From Maratus speciosus (Eukaryota; Arthropoda; Arachnida; Araneae; Salticidae): 64,000 nt of DNA. Within the stretch, counting starts at the first letter, position 1. Every line of letters begins with the position of its first letter. The notes under the pieces are model-generated. The model ran no database searches, had not been told where the DNA came from, and saw nothing but the letters and a program-made list of their open reading frames with translations. This document shows positions 38,701-53,600 of this stretch, in pieces. The stretch spans positions 259,003,196 through 259,067,195 of the forward strand of contig OZ010793.1 in the NCBI GenBank assembly GCA_963932465.1, given 5' to 3'. A program made the position numbers and the translations under genes.

Positions 38701-41700
38701 TGGAACCATTTATCCAGAATGATATTTCCAATTCACTTATTTCACAAAAATGAGCCATACAGTCCCAGTTTGATATGTATATTGCTTTAAACATTAAAAC
38801 ATGCATGATATAACTTGTTTCCAACTACTAACATTTGAAATGGAAGCATATTTAGTTATATATTGTGCATAGGAAAAATGAGTTTTTGTTTCCTAGGTTC
38901 TATAAATTACAGTCTTTTAAACTGAATAATGTCTAATATTCTACAAATCCGACCAAACAGATGTTGGTTTAATGCTTAACCAGTTATCCAGAATACATCT
39001 GACCCCAATGATTCCAGGTAAATGGTTCTATACTGATATCTATACTAATAAAAGTATATAAGTATTCATAATGACCATTTTCAATAAAAAGATTTAAAGT
39101 TCAGACAACATTAACTCTAAAATAAGATACACACTAAATATCAAGCATTTCTAAGATTCCAAGGTAGTTAAAAAATAATAATAATAAAAAAGATTCTATA
39201 TATGTATATATGTATGTATGTATGATCATTTCATTATTAAAAATATTACCTTTAATTATGCTTAGAAATCATATGAAATTGATATTTTAGTCTTATTTAA
39301 TTAATTTAACTATCAGAAAAACTGGAATTCCGGTATGGAAAATGAAATAAATACCTGAATTCAGGTATATTACCTGAACACAATCACCCCTGCTAATTGA
39401 CCAATGGTTAGGGAGGTTGAATTCTGAATTAGAAGAAAGCTGGAAATTGGTTTAATCCTTTCAGTTTAGGTCTGGAATGAATATACTAAATTTTCCTCCT
39501 CTTACTAGGCGAGTGTTAGAAAATATGTATCGATTTATAGAAAAGAAAAACACTTTTTAAAAATTATCTAATTCTATCAAAACAACTAATTCTATCACAA
39601 ACATTGTCAATAAAAATGTCAGAGTTTGAAATTCTGTGTAAACTAAGTACCTACACTAAATATTTTTGTTGAACATTAATGTCACAATTCTATTTCAATG
39701 TCTTAGGCTGATAGTCAGGGGGATAAAACTCACAATTAATAAATTATTTTAATCCCTTCAGTTTAGGTACAAAATGAACGTACTATGTGTTCTTTCTCGT
39801 ACTTGGTGAATGTTAGAAAATATGTACATCTTTATAGTCGATTTTTTTTTTTTTTTTAATTATCTTAACAATATCTGAAAATAACATTCTATCAAAAACA
39901 TTGTGAATACAAATGTTGCAGTTTGAAATTCTGAAAAAATGAGTACCTATATTAATATTTTTGTTGAACATTAAGGTCGCAATTCTATTTCAAAATTTTG
40001 CCTTAATTGCTAATCAAGAGCTTGAATCCAGGAGAAGCCAAGTTATCAATCAGTCCTGCCTCCATTAGTTACATACATGTATATTTTTAAGTTGTTGAGG
40101 ACTGCATTATGTTTTTGTAATTACATTGGGGCTTTAATTTGTATATTTTGAAGAATATAATTTAGTAGTTATCGAGAAAGAGGTAAAGAATGGTAGTTGT
40201 TCTACATGTCATTTCACAACTAATACCGTCAACCTAGTTTTTAAAGAGATTTTCTTACGTAAAGAATTTTTTTTTCCCCAATAATTCCAATTTCTGAAAG
40301 TTTTAAATTTTTATGAAAACTTAAGATGCTTGTATACTAGTCGAAAATAATTTTTATTAAAACCATCATAGTCCTTTTCATAAAATATTGAAGTTTAAAA
40401 ATCGTGCTATTGATTGACCTTGAATTCCTATAGCGAAAAGTTTCCTGCATGCTCATTTGTTTCACCCCTCAAATTCTCGCATTTTCAACCTTTTTCATAA
40501 TTACAAAACACTTAAACAATACTTCAATAAATAAATAAATAAAAATACATGTATATAAAAATTGTGAACTGATAACCTCGTCTATTCTGGCTTCAAGCTC
40601 TTGATTAGCGATTAAGGCAAAACTTTGAAGTAGAATTGTGATAATTCAACAAAAATATTAAGTGTGGGTACTCATTTTATTCAGAATTTTAAGCTCTACA
40701 ACATTTGTATTGACAATGTTTTTTATAGTTTTTTTTTTTTTTTTTTTTAAGATATTATGGTAATCAGGAATGAAAGGGCATTAAAGCCATTTTGCAGCAG
40801 CTTTGTAGCAGAGAGGGGGAAAAAATTTTTTTGGGAGCAGTAAAATCTATTTTTGTGGCAATAAAAGCTGTTTTTGGAAGAGATTGAAATTCTTAATGAC
40901 AAACTCCTAAAATTAAAACGACTGCTATATTGAAAATACTTTTACATTTGAAAGAATAATTACTCAGATTAAATTTCTCCCTCTCCCCCACTTTTTGCTA
41001 ACAATTAAGTACTGATTGCAATAATGAAAATTAGCAGCAGAAAGAAAAAAAAATCTTTTTAAATATTATTTTAGAGCAGTAAATTTAAATAATCAAAGAA
41101 AAGCATATGAATACAACATATAGGGCCTCCTACTCAACTTTTGTAATAAAAAATGGTAAAAGGAGGCCAATATTACTTTTCTTTATTACTGGTACCCAAA
41201 ACAAATGTATGCACCTTTTGATTAAAGTATATCAAAAATCAACTAATGTTCAAAAATTAATACCATGACACTCTGTATTAAATCTCTAATTAATGAAGAA
41301 GCTTTCTGAACTTGGTCCATTGTGCCAGTTATTTGACATAACTTATCCCCAGGTATATCTTCTTTGCCTTGTATAAATTGTACACGAGCCCCAGAATCTT
41401 GCTGTATCCTTTTGATCATATCACCATTTTTGCCAATAACTACACCAACAGCTGGTCTTGGAACAATAATCTGAAATTTTCTGTGAATAAGTTTCCAGAA
41501 ATATTTATAGAAAAGGGCAATAAACATGAATGAGATTGCAAAAAGGTTTAAAAAAATAAATTATGAAATTGTTTAAAAGAACACACACAAGAGAATTAAC
41601 GTTTATGTTATATATTTTATTGATGTATAGGCTTCCTAAATATTAATTTTTGCTCCCTAAATATTAATACTAATTTTTATTAAAGAAAATCTGCTAGTTC

Positions 41701-42211
41701 ATTATGTAGCAGAAAGTATTAAAATTTGAAATGAACCATTAAGCAAATATATCAGCGGTTCCCAACCTTTATTGGTATGCGATCCACCTGCGAGTAAAAA
41801 AAATTTCGCAACCCACCTAATATAAAGGTATACATTGAAATTATTGTATGACCTCTTATAAGTTATCAACTAATTTTCATACTAAGAATAATAATTAAAA
41901 CAACACAAACTTACAAAGATAATTAAAAATGTTTAATTATAATCAAAACAACTTTATAATCAGCGAGAATTTTGCAACTGGTGTTTACAGAAGGGCATAA
42001 ATATCAGCATTAAAACTGATTAATTTTAACCTTAAGTCACTTTCTACACACAGTTTGTTTCTGTACTTGTAGTAGAAAAGGCATGTTCATACAAGTATGT
42101 TGTGTTGAACTCCAAGGAATTCAAAGCTGATTTAGATATTTCTTGATATTTATCTCGTATATTCATCCAGAAGGAAATTAAGTATTCTCACTTTAAATAA
42201 TATTTCCTGTT

Positions 42212-42244
<33 letters not shown>

Positions 42245-45200
42245 GATGAAATAAAAGATAAGTATTTTTGTTACAAACCTCGATTGTTCAGTGACACAGA
42301 CTCATAGGTTGGGAACTACTGTAATAGATTACCTGCAATTAAGTACTACAACAGGGTGGATGCAAAAGTTGGGAAGAATATCCAACTACAATTCTAATTA
42401 TTAAAAGAGAATTGACAATCTAGTTGAATAGCTATTTCTGTTTTTACTGCAATAATACTTTGTTGTTTTCATTTTTTTTTTTTTTTAAATATTATATATC
42501 ACAATAATGCAAAATATCTTTGATCAAAACAAGATAATTTTAATTCTTTTAGGCGCCTCTTCTGTATATTTTGACTGTAAAATTCTAATCACAGCATTCA
42601 ATTTGGAAAGGATAATAAGATTTAATGTTTAATTTTGATAGAAACACTTACTTCTTCTTGACTAGATGGTCCACCTCCATTAGTATAACCTCTCTAAAAA
42701 TAAAAATTAAATAAGCACAAATCCAAATCAAATAAAAATTGCTCAAATTCAAGATATTTAATAAAGATAGATTAACAGATACCAGCATGAGATTGCAAAC
42801 AGTGGAAAAAAGAGGAAAAGCATGTGAAACGGGGAAACAGAAATTTAAAGTAACGTGCGTATCAGACAATAGGTTATTTTATTTGCAATAAAATTGTCAA
42901 TATTTTTATTTCAATCCTACTTTATCTGGGGAGGGGGGGGGGGGGGAATCAAATTAATAATTTATGCAAATACTAAAAGTAATTCTGAAATGAAAGTGTC
43001 TCTTAAGTTTATTCTGATGCAATGTTTAACACAGGAATCCTAAAATTTGAATTGGACAACTAGCTAACATGCTTTCATTCAAAACACCAGTTAACAAAAA
43101 TGGCAGCTATGTTCAACCTACCACTCAGCTGCAAGAAAAATTTAGACAAAACATTAATGTTGCAGCACATTTTTCGAGATTGTTGGATTTCCCCCACGAT
43201 CTTTTGACGAAATTGGCATTTTCTTCGACGATCTTGTGAAAAAATTTCCGTTTTTCGGCAATCTTTTGACGAATTTCGCATTTTTTCTGCGATTTTTAGA
43301 TGAAATTTGCGTTTTCTGTGATCTTTTGACGAAATTTGCATTTTCCTGTGATCTTTTGACGAAATTTGCATTTTTTCTGCGATCTTTTCAGGAAATTCGC
43401 GTTTCTTCCGTAATCTTTTCAGGAAATTTGCGTTTCTTCTACGTTCTTTTGACTAAATTCCAATTTCTTCTGCGTTCTTTTGACAAAATTTGCATTTTTT
43501 CATGATCCTCAGACCTGCCAACCTTTGAAAATGTGAAATCGTAGAACACAAAATTAAAATTAATCTGCAGGTTGGTTGGTTGATTTTTCGTGTTTCGCAG
43601 CCATCTTTTGACATTCATTAAAAGGAATAAGGTTTCAGTCTTTCAACAACTCAATATATTTTTTCCCTCTGAAAATTTTTATACGATTTTTAGAGTTTCT
43701 TCTCGTTAGCCTGGTTTCAATTTTTTAGCCCAGTGCAGTAAATTTTGACGAAATTCGCGTTTTTTTTTCCCGCGATCATTTCAGGATATTCGCTTTTTTT
43801 TTTTTTTTTTTTTTTTTCCCCCAAAAATTGTAATTCACATTTTTCTATCACGATTCTTAGTAGAAATCCGCACTATTTACCACGAACTTTTGACTAAATT
43901 TGCATTTTTTACCGCGATCCTTTAACGAATTTTGCATTTTTGACTACGATACTTTGACAAAATAAGTGTTTTATTTCCACGATCTTTCGGCGAAATTTAT
44001 GTTTTGTTTCTGCGATATTTTGACAAAATTCACGTTTCTACCACTGTCCTTTGACGAAATTTTTTTTCTTCTGCGACCAATTGACGAAATTAATATTTTT
44101 ACACGGTCATTTGTCGAAATTAGCGATAGGTTATCGCAACAGATTGGCAAAAATTTCAATATCTTTTCGCGACCAATTAACAAAATTGACTACCCGTTTC
44201 CGCGACCTTTTGACAAAATTTGCAATCTCTGAACTCTTACCGAAATTAGAGATTTTATTCAGCGACCAATTGAAGATAATCACTATTTGTTTGAGACCTT
44301 TGACGAAATACCCGATATTTTTACGCGATCATTTGAAGAAATTTTCAATTTTTTCCGCGATCGATTCATGAATTAATTTGGGGGAAATTCCATAAAAGAA
44401 AAAAAAAAAAATTTGCGGACTTCCAAGAAATTTTAAAATATACTCGCAAAAGTATCATAGGTCTGTGGAAGAATTTACAGGGGGGAATACTGCACAGCAT
44501 TTTTCTTTATGCAGGACTCTCCTTTTCCGTTTGCAAATCATGCGATTTTGCACACTATTTCAAACCTTGCCCCTCAAAGAGCCCCCTCCCCCCTCCAGAA
44601 ATTCTTAAAATGGCACCCCTGTTTCTAAGGAAGGGAATTCCTGTATAAATATTTACAGAAACACGATTCACTCGTGGTTAATATACATAAAGAGGGTTTT
44701 TATGTTAAGAAGTTTGTTTTGCAGCCCAGATTTTTTTTTTCCCCATGAGCATTTTTTAATGTCCGAATTTTCGGACTAATGACCAATTTTTTTTAAACTT
44801 TCGGAAATGAATACTAGGTGTATTCTGTTACAGAGTGATTCTGTTACGAAATTTTGGAAATTTCGGAACAGAATCACTCCTGAAAAATATGCTGCGCGGG
44901 ATAAAAATTGCAACTAGGAACAAAAAATGCGTTTGTGTATATTTTGCAAAAAATCTTAGTTTAAGACCGATTTTCGTAGCATCGTAGTTTATAGGTCCAA
45001 ATCGTAGCAACTACGATTTTTTCGTAGCAGTTGGCAGGTATGGATCCTTTGACAAATTTTGCGTTTGATACCACGATCCTTAGACAAAATTTGCGCTTCA
45101 TCTGCGATTTGACGGAATTGTTTTTTTTTTCTGCACTCTTTTGATGAAATGCATGTTTTTTCTGCACTCTTGACGCAATTAGGGTTTTTTTCTGTGATCT

Positions 45201-47616
45201 TTTGAGACAATTCACGTTTCCTTCGCAATCTTTTGTCACAATTCACGTTTCCTTCGCAATCTTTTGTCACAATTCACGTTTCCTTCGCAATCTTTTGTCA
45301 CAATTCACGTTTCCTTCGCAATCTTTTGTCACAATTCACGTTTCCTTCGCAACCTTTTGTCACAATTCACGTTTCCTTCGCAATCTTTTGTCACAATTCA
45401 CGTTTCCTTCGCAATCTTTTGTCACAATTCACGTTTCCTTCGCAATCTTTTGTCACAATTCACGTTTCCTTCGCAATTTTTTTGTCACAATTCACGTTTC
45501 CTTCGCAATCTTTTGTCACAATTCACGTTTCCTTCGCAATCTTTTGTCACAATTCACGTTTCCTTCGCAATCTTTTGTCACAATTCACGTTTCCTTCGCA
45601 ATTTTTTTGTCACAATTCACGTTTCCTTCGCAATCTTTTGTCACAATTCACGTTTCCTTCGCAATCTTTTGTCACAATTCACGTTTCCTTCGCAATCTTT
45701 TGTCACAATTCACGTTTCCTTCGCAATCTTTTGTCACAATTCACGTTTCCTTCGCAATCTTTTGTCACAATTCACGTTTCCTTCGCAATCTTTTGTCACA
45801 ATTCACGTTTCCTTCGCAATCTTTTGTCACAATTCACGTTTCCTTCGCAATCTTTTGTCACAATTCACGTTTCCTTCGCAATCTTTTGTCACAATTCACG
45901 TTTCCTTCGCAATCTTTTGTCACAATTCACGTTTCCTTCGCAATCTTTTGTCACAATTCACGCTTCCTTCGCAATCTTTTGTCACAATTCACGTTTCCTT
46001 CGCAATCTTTTGTCACAATTCACGTTTCCTTCGCAATCTTTTGTCACAATTCACGTTTCCTTCGCAATCTTTTGTCACAATTCACGTTTCCTTCGCAATC
46101 TTTTGTCACAATTCACGTTTCCTTCGCAATCTTTTGTCACAATTCACGTTTCCTTCGCAATCTTTTGTCACAATTCACGTTTCCTTCGCAATCTTTTGTC
46201 ACAATTCACGTTTCCTTCGCAATCTTTTGTCACAATTCACGTTTCCTTCGCAATCTTTTGTCACAATTCACGTTTCCTTCGCAATCTTTTGTCACAATTC
46301 ACGTTTCCTTCGCAATCTTTCGTCACAATTCACGGTTCCTTCGCAATCTTTCGTCACAATTCATGGTTCCTTCGCAATCTTTTGTCACAATTCATGGTTC
46401 CTTCGCAATCTTTCGTCACAATTCACGGTTCCTTCGCAATCTTTTGTCACAATTCACGTTTCCTTAGCGATCTTTTGACAAAACTCCAGTTGCTATCGCA
46501 ATCTTTCGACAAAAATCAGGTTTTCCTGCGACCTTTTTTTTTAGAATAGGCATTTATTCCAAAATCTTTTGACTAAAATCGTGCTTTTTGCGGTCTTTTG
46601 ACAGATCTTGCGTTTTTCCTCTCCGTGATCCTTTGACGAAGGTACTTTCCGCAATCTTTTGGCACAGTTTTTTTTTTTTTTTTCCCCGCGATATTTTGAC
46701 GAAATTAGCATTTTCCCCCGTGATTCTTTGACTAAATTCGTGTTTTTTTTTCCCGCAATCCTTTGACGAAGGTCCTGCAACTTTTTGACAAAACTTGCAG
46801 TTTTTTTCCATGATCCTTTGACAAAATTGGGGTTTTTCCACAATATTTTGCAAAATTGACTAATTTTTTCTGCTAACAATTGACGGAATTGTTTATTCCA
46901 GCGATCAGTTGTCGAAATTTGTGATATTTTTTATGTCCGAATTCTCGGATTGATGACAGTTTTTTAAACTTCGGAATAAATTGTCAATGCGAGAAACGGC
47001 AAAAAATTGGAAAATTGCAGATATGTGGAAGACTGACATGACATCGCGGTGCTTAAGGAGTGCCAACGCGGTGTGCAACCCGCTTAGCGTTTTTCCAGCT
47101 ACCGTTTAAAAAATTAAAGTTTTATATGAGATCCTTGGATGAAGCATGTGCTTTTTCACGATCCTTTGACGAAAGTTTTGTTTATCCGCAGCACTTTGAC
47201 GAAATTAAGAGTTTTTTCTGCAGCGTTTTCACGAAAGCCGCTGCTTTTAGATGTAATTTCAGTTATTTTTAGTGGGCCTTTCACGAAAATCGCGTGTTTT
47301 TCGTGATCCTCTTATAAAATTCACGTTTTTCACGAGAACTTTTGATAAAATTCTGGTTTTTTCTGCAACTATTTGACGAAAATTGCACCTTTTCCGCAAT
47401 CCTTTGAATGACGAAATTAGCGTCTTTTCCGCGGCCTTTTCACAAAATTCGACAATTCGGAACCAAATGCCTTACATTTTTGGAAAATTCGGAACCGAAT
47501 CACTCCTGTGACGTAATAATGACAACAGATCGTTGGACGTAGAAATTAAAACAGCAGTTTTACGGCCGAAAAATAGGAAAAAAAGGGATGATACCTAAAA
47601 AATAGGAGAAAGTAGA

Positions 47617-47662
<46 letters not shown>

Positions 47663-50600
47663 TCTGCAGGGTCTGCAACAGGACTAGGGCCAAGGTACAA
47701 CATGGATCATGTACCTTCTTACTTTATTTAAAAGAAAAAATATAATAGGCCTAAAATTAGAGTTCAAGAAGATTTTGAGGGAAGCAGAACATGATAAATA
47801 ATTAAGTAAATAGCCTTATATTTAATTATTTACATATTTTAATTAAATTAAAAAGTCAAAATAGGACTGAGGTATATAACTCATATATTAGCTCACTAAC
47901 GCTAAGATGACTACATCAAGGACTATTTTATAATTTTACGAATTCATGTGAAAAATTTTTAAAAAATGAACCTCGAAAAGAAAGAGCCCCCAGCTTGGGT
48001 CTTCGCTGCCTGTGGTACAATATACTGGGCATGCTTCCCGCATGCTGGAAAATCTTGTATTTCTACTGCCAGCGGGCACATTCTGTTCTAAACAAACCTC
48101 TGAGGTGTCCCCGCTACCTGCAACATTGCAAAATAACTTAGTTCCACCAACCACCGCCAGGGGATGTGTTATATTGCAAACATCAAACATGGGTAGACAA
48201 TGCATGTGCCGCCAAATAGCATGCATTCCAAATTTTTTAATTCGACTTCAACCACCAGGAGGTGCACTCTGTTATAAACAAACCACCTTCTGAAAGAACA
48301 AACAACACTAGTTTCCACTGTCCCCGGCACCACATAGCAGGCGTGCCGCAAAGTTTTTTAGTTCCAATTAGAGATGTAAATTTTCCGCAAGTTTTTTTCT
48401 GGACAAATTCATTTTCTATAAATGTTTCTCAAAAATAAGTTATATTTTCTTAAAAATTATACAATAATAAACTTTTTCAATATTTTTGCAAACTTTTTCA
48501 ATATCCATTTAATCATCTTACCAAGGATTTGCTTAGATTTTTTTTTCACACGATCATGTTTTTGCAAAATTGTGAACTTTTATAAAAACTTATGAACTTG
48601 TAAAAAATGTAATTGGAATTTTGTAAATTAGAAATTAGATATTTAAGTTCTTATCTAGACATTGTCCTTTGTACATATAAACAGCTAGATAATAGATTCA
48701 TTGGTTATTGCAGCTATTATACAACAGATTTTTTTTTTATTCTAAAATCATTACGTTTGTGAAGAATTTAGAGATTCTAAAAAAATTCTGAAATGTCTAT
48801 TTTCAAGTAAAAGAATATTGTTAAAGGTCATATGTTAGGAGAAAAAACTGAAGGATCCTTTAAGAGACTCAAGTTCTTTCTAAAGAGAATCCCTGCTTAC
48901 AGATAAGATTTTCCATGTTAAAGTTTTCATGAGGGACACTAAACATGAAAAAAATATAAATAAAAGTATCAGAATTTAGCAATTATAAAATTTTGACTAC
49001 ATTATTTTATAAATGAAGTTTGAATTTTTAAATTTGGAAAAATTGAAAAATAGCCCTTCAGAAAAAAACAGTTTTCTTTTCCCAACTTTTCCAAGCATTC
49101 CCATCTCTAGTTCCACTTTCTACCACCAGGGGGCAAAATGTTTTGTGGAAACATCCAACAAGTCCACTCTGCTTGCGGAACCATGTAGCAAGTGTGCTGA
49201 GTACACACTGCAAAATATGTTACTTAAGTTTGGAGCTGTCTGTATAAGATTATTTCAATAAAAGTAATTTGATGTAATTTTTTCCAAACTAGGACTATTG
49301 TTTTATATAAATGTGTTTCAAAATATTAACCTGCACACATTTTTATAGTTGTTATTTTTTTAACTCTGTCTTCCTGGGTTTTATATTCCTTACCACCACT
49401 CTTGCTAAAATTATACAGAAAACCACTTCAGATGCAGCTACAGAATTTTTTCAACTTTTTTCTCATACAGAAAGAGGTATGCTAGAGAAAGAAAATTCTT
49501 TTACAGGAAATTTACTGCAGAATTTAAATATCAATTTCAAGCATTGTGGCTTTATTGGTAGTCTTACCGTCCCCAAGGTTTATTCCTGCACTTTTGAGGT
49601 AAATTAATTTTTTTTATTATTTAATCTAATGTAAATAACTGTCCTAGTGAACCGATTCTTAAACTTACATCATGTCCAGTATTATAAATCTAAACCGGTG
49701 ATGGAAGCATATCAATTAACAAATTAAAGAATATACATATCTTCACGCTTAGTGTGGTATATATTAATCCCCTTCCAGCCCACCAGTACCTTTTTTAAGT
49801 ATGTAACCCACCTCATAACTTATGACAATTTAAAGAATCTGCCTTTTCACAAAAATTACAAATGTGCACAACTTGCACTTCCTTATGTAACAAACATGCA
49901 CTTCCTTAAGGCAGAAAAATTAAATATCTTGATAAAATATCACAAAAAAATTCATTATTGTGGTATAAAAAACGTGCAGTAGAGCACTGATTATCCAAGT
50001 TGAATATACTGATGACAGTTTGGATAATTAGAGTGTTGTAAAAATTTTAATTTCAAATATAAGATTACAGAAAATTTAAAAAAGAGGAAATGCAAAATTG
50101 TTTTTAAAAATGCATGATTCAGAATCTTGTTCTGGCCTGGATCATACACTAGACTTCATTATCACAAGCACAGGTGGAAATTATCCTGTAACAATAACAC
50201 AGACTTATGTATCATAATAGCTTAAGATGAGGGGGAAATTTCGCAAAATTACAGAAAAGAAATAGAATTTTGTCGTGGTTCAGAGTCCAGATAATCAAGG
50301 TTTGTAAATTTCCAGTCTACTGTACAAATCCGGCATCTCAAATTTACAAGAGGTTTGTGAAGCAATTCTTAAAAGGGTTAATGATACTGTATTAAGATAA
50401 GTAAAAAACTAAATATACATTAATTATTACTATTTAGCTGCTGCACTTCCTCTTATTTTAGATACATTCTTTTACAAATATAGAAAGCTACTAGAATTAA
50501 CATATAATTATAGTTAACATTACATAGAAAACATTTTCATGAGAAAAATATTTTGATAAACCATATTATAATTTTAAATATTACCTGCGATTTTAAGTTA

Positions 50601-53600
50601 AATTCAGCATGAAGCATCTAAAATGGAAAAACATGTTGTTAAGTAAGCAGTTGACTTCTTTAAATTCTACTTTTTAATGTGAATTTACTTATTAATAATA
50701 ATAAACATAGATACTTATTTGCTTCTTCACATTTTTATAATCAATACACTTAATTGTACTTCTTGAACTTACCACCCAATACTTTTCAGTGACACAGGCA
50801 TGAAAGCAGGAAATAATATAAAAGGTGGAAAATCTTTTCCATCTATACAATAGCTGCTAATTTTTTATAATTTAGATACATTTTAACATAAATTTATAAA
50901 TATAACTACGTATGATTGTTACTTTCTTTTTGTAACTTAGAAAATACTTAAAAATAAATAAACAAACTAACAATAAATGTGTAGGTTCATTGAATTAAAA
51001 AACAGAATGGAGAGCGGATTTCTAAAAGTGTAAATCAGGGTGACCACAGAAATATATTTTCAATTTCCCTGATATATTTAACTTTTCCCAGATATATTGC
51101 TCGCTGAGCAATGTCACCATTTTCCAGCCAGCGTACGGCACAAAATTTCTTCGGAAAGCATTTTCATCCGGATAATTCAGTATAAATTGCCCGACATGCA
51201 GGCACATCCTTAAATAAATTAAATAACACTCTTGTTGATCGCATGGCAGCTTTAAAGGCACCATGCATTATATGGAGACCACAGGTATCAATATTTAAAA
51301 TCTCTGAACTATGTTCACTTTCAAATCTTTAAAAAATGAATGGTTCACATTTGGGCCATCAATTGAAATTTGTAAAATGGATTTCATATTTAGAGGAGAG
51401 AGAGCTTCCTTAAAAGCTTCTCTTATGTTGTCAGAAGTGGCACGACCCAAAAATGAAGAAGTGAATAATTCTGTTCTTGCCCCAGAATCATCTTTATTCT
51501 AAAATCTGATATTCACATCCATTTGGGTCTTTTGAGAAACTTTATTCAACGATTCGTCAAATCCAGTAGTATAATACATTGAGCCAATTTTGTTAATGAA
51601 CTATACTATACCATAAAGGATGGAATATGCAATCTTTGTTCTTTGCAATTGCATTTTTTGTGCTACTTCGCTATCGGAAAACATAGCTCTAAAAAGCATC
51701 ACATCTTTACTTGCTGATTGCATGGATTTGTGTGTCATTATTTGAATGCACCAAAGAATTTTGCTTTTGTTACTTGGTCATTAATGGAAAATTTCTGTAA
51801 AGTTTCAGATGCAACAGCTAATTTGTTATCGGATGAGGAACTCGAAGTTGTTGGCTCAGAACAAAGCGACGTATTTGCAGTAGTAGGGTCAGTTTTTGGT
51901 TCTTCTACTTTCAAACTCTCCTCATTTGCAATTTTTTTGGAAAGCAATGAATTTACTATATTTGGCTGTGATGCAGCTTTCATCCTTTTTTTATGTTCAG
52001 CTCCGTTAGCATGACTCGTAAGTAGTACTGGGCGATGCATCGATACATCGCGAGATATCGATGTAAATCATAAATCGTCAAACCGATTTCCAGATCTTTG
52101 AATTAGCGATGCATCGCAGACATACGATGCATCACACCGGGATCACAAATGAATGGAACAGTACAGGGAAATCTGGTTTCACCTCCGATGTGAATAAACA
52201 ACGTGTGCATAGCTAGACATCGATTATGTGCAAAACCGATGGCAGAGTAAGGGAGACCGGTTTCTCCTTCAATCATCGAAGTAGATAAACAATGTAATCC
52301 AAAATTGATACCAATTACAAATCGCCGCATACTTCGTATTTTCAATCCTGTTTTTCTAGCTGTATGAATATGAAAGCACCATGAAGTTCATTTGAGAAAA
52401 TACAATGATGCAAAATATACATTTTCCCTAGGCCACATTACTCTGACTCTGAACATGTGCTATAACATTTTGAGTCAGCTGATTTTTCATCTTGTACTGA
52501 CAGGAAAAGAGGATTGGCTCATTTGTTTACTTTGATAAGATGAATCATTTTCTGTGTTTTTTTTTATTTAATATGTATCATAGCAAAACTATTGTAGTCA
52601 ATCAATTAATATAACAAATAGCAACAATTGATGCAGTAAGTTTTAGTAAGAAATGCTGCTTAGTGTTACAATCCATTTGCATCCTTTTTTTTTTCTTTAT
52701 TACTTTATCTTAATTAAGCAACTTTTATTTCAGCTTATTTTTCAATGATGTTGCACCATATTTTGATAACATCTTAATTATTATATTTCTAATTATTTAT
52801 TTTAAAAATATTCCTCATTACTTTTAATCAATTGAAATCAAATTTCGTGCTAATTCCCATACAGTGTGACCATATGACAATCCTTTTACATCCTTTTAAT
52901 TAATTTTTATTTATTTGGTATTTATATATTTTTTCAATCTTAAAAATATAAATATATAAATTTTACTCTTATTTTATTGATTTTTATTTTTTAATTAAAA
53001 TAAAATGGAGGTATTTATAATCCTTTTACATCCTTTAAATTAATGATTATTTCTTATTGCACATTTAATATTTTATATCTTAGCTAAAGATGTACAATGT
53101 ATTGCAATTTTATTGGTTTCACCCTCCGGAAATGGAAAAATTTACATATGTCTACAACATTTCATGTCTTTAATATATTTTATTTCGCAGAACCAATTCA
53201 GGGAAAAACCAGTTTGCAAATTATTTAACATTCAATTTAAAAGTTTTTTTTTTTTTTTTTGAGAGAGGGGGCGGGGGGCGGGGAGCCTCCCCTTCCTAGA
53301 ATTTTCAATTTTTTATTAATCTGAAATGAATATTCTTAGATTTATAATTAGTTTCTTAATCTTTTATAAAATGTAATACTTGACTGCTAAGAGTTAATCC
53401 ACATATTTCTTTTCTAAACTGAGTCCTTTTTTAAGATGTGAAAATCTTTTTACATCCTTTAAAAAAAATGATTATTTTCTATAAACATGTATATTTTTTC
53501 AATCTTAAACATACCAGTATATAAATTTTAATCTAATTTTATTGATTTTCTTTTATTTGTACTTCATAAAAGGGAAATATTTCCTAAAGGCAAGCACATT

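Noticed and set aside
38696..39035. TA target duplication for the CAGTATRGAACCATTTA element
   Set aside because: TA is present on the left only; the right flank reads AT, so I do not claim the duplication.
41471..41480. Upstream acceptor adding 10 nt to the KH3 exon
   Set aside because: It would put KH3 out of frame with the phase-0 exon before it.
8630..46500. CRISPR-like appearance of regular ~31-bp repeats
   Set aside because: There are no unique spacers between repeats: the whole unit is the repeat. The window is also eukaryotic.
45202..46549. Three overlapping plus-strand open frames of 404-438 codons with repeats like [19 protein letters not shown]
   Set aside because: They are the three frames of one 31-bp tandem repeat. 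A unit length of 3n+1 without stops keeps all frames open. No conserved domain or start context.
51718..52014. Plus-strand 98-codon frame
   Set aside because: It is antisense to the hAT zinc-finger region, which reads clearly on the minus strand.
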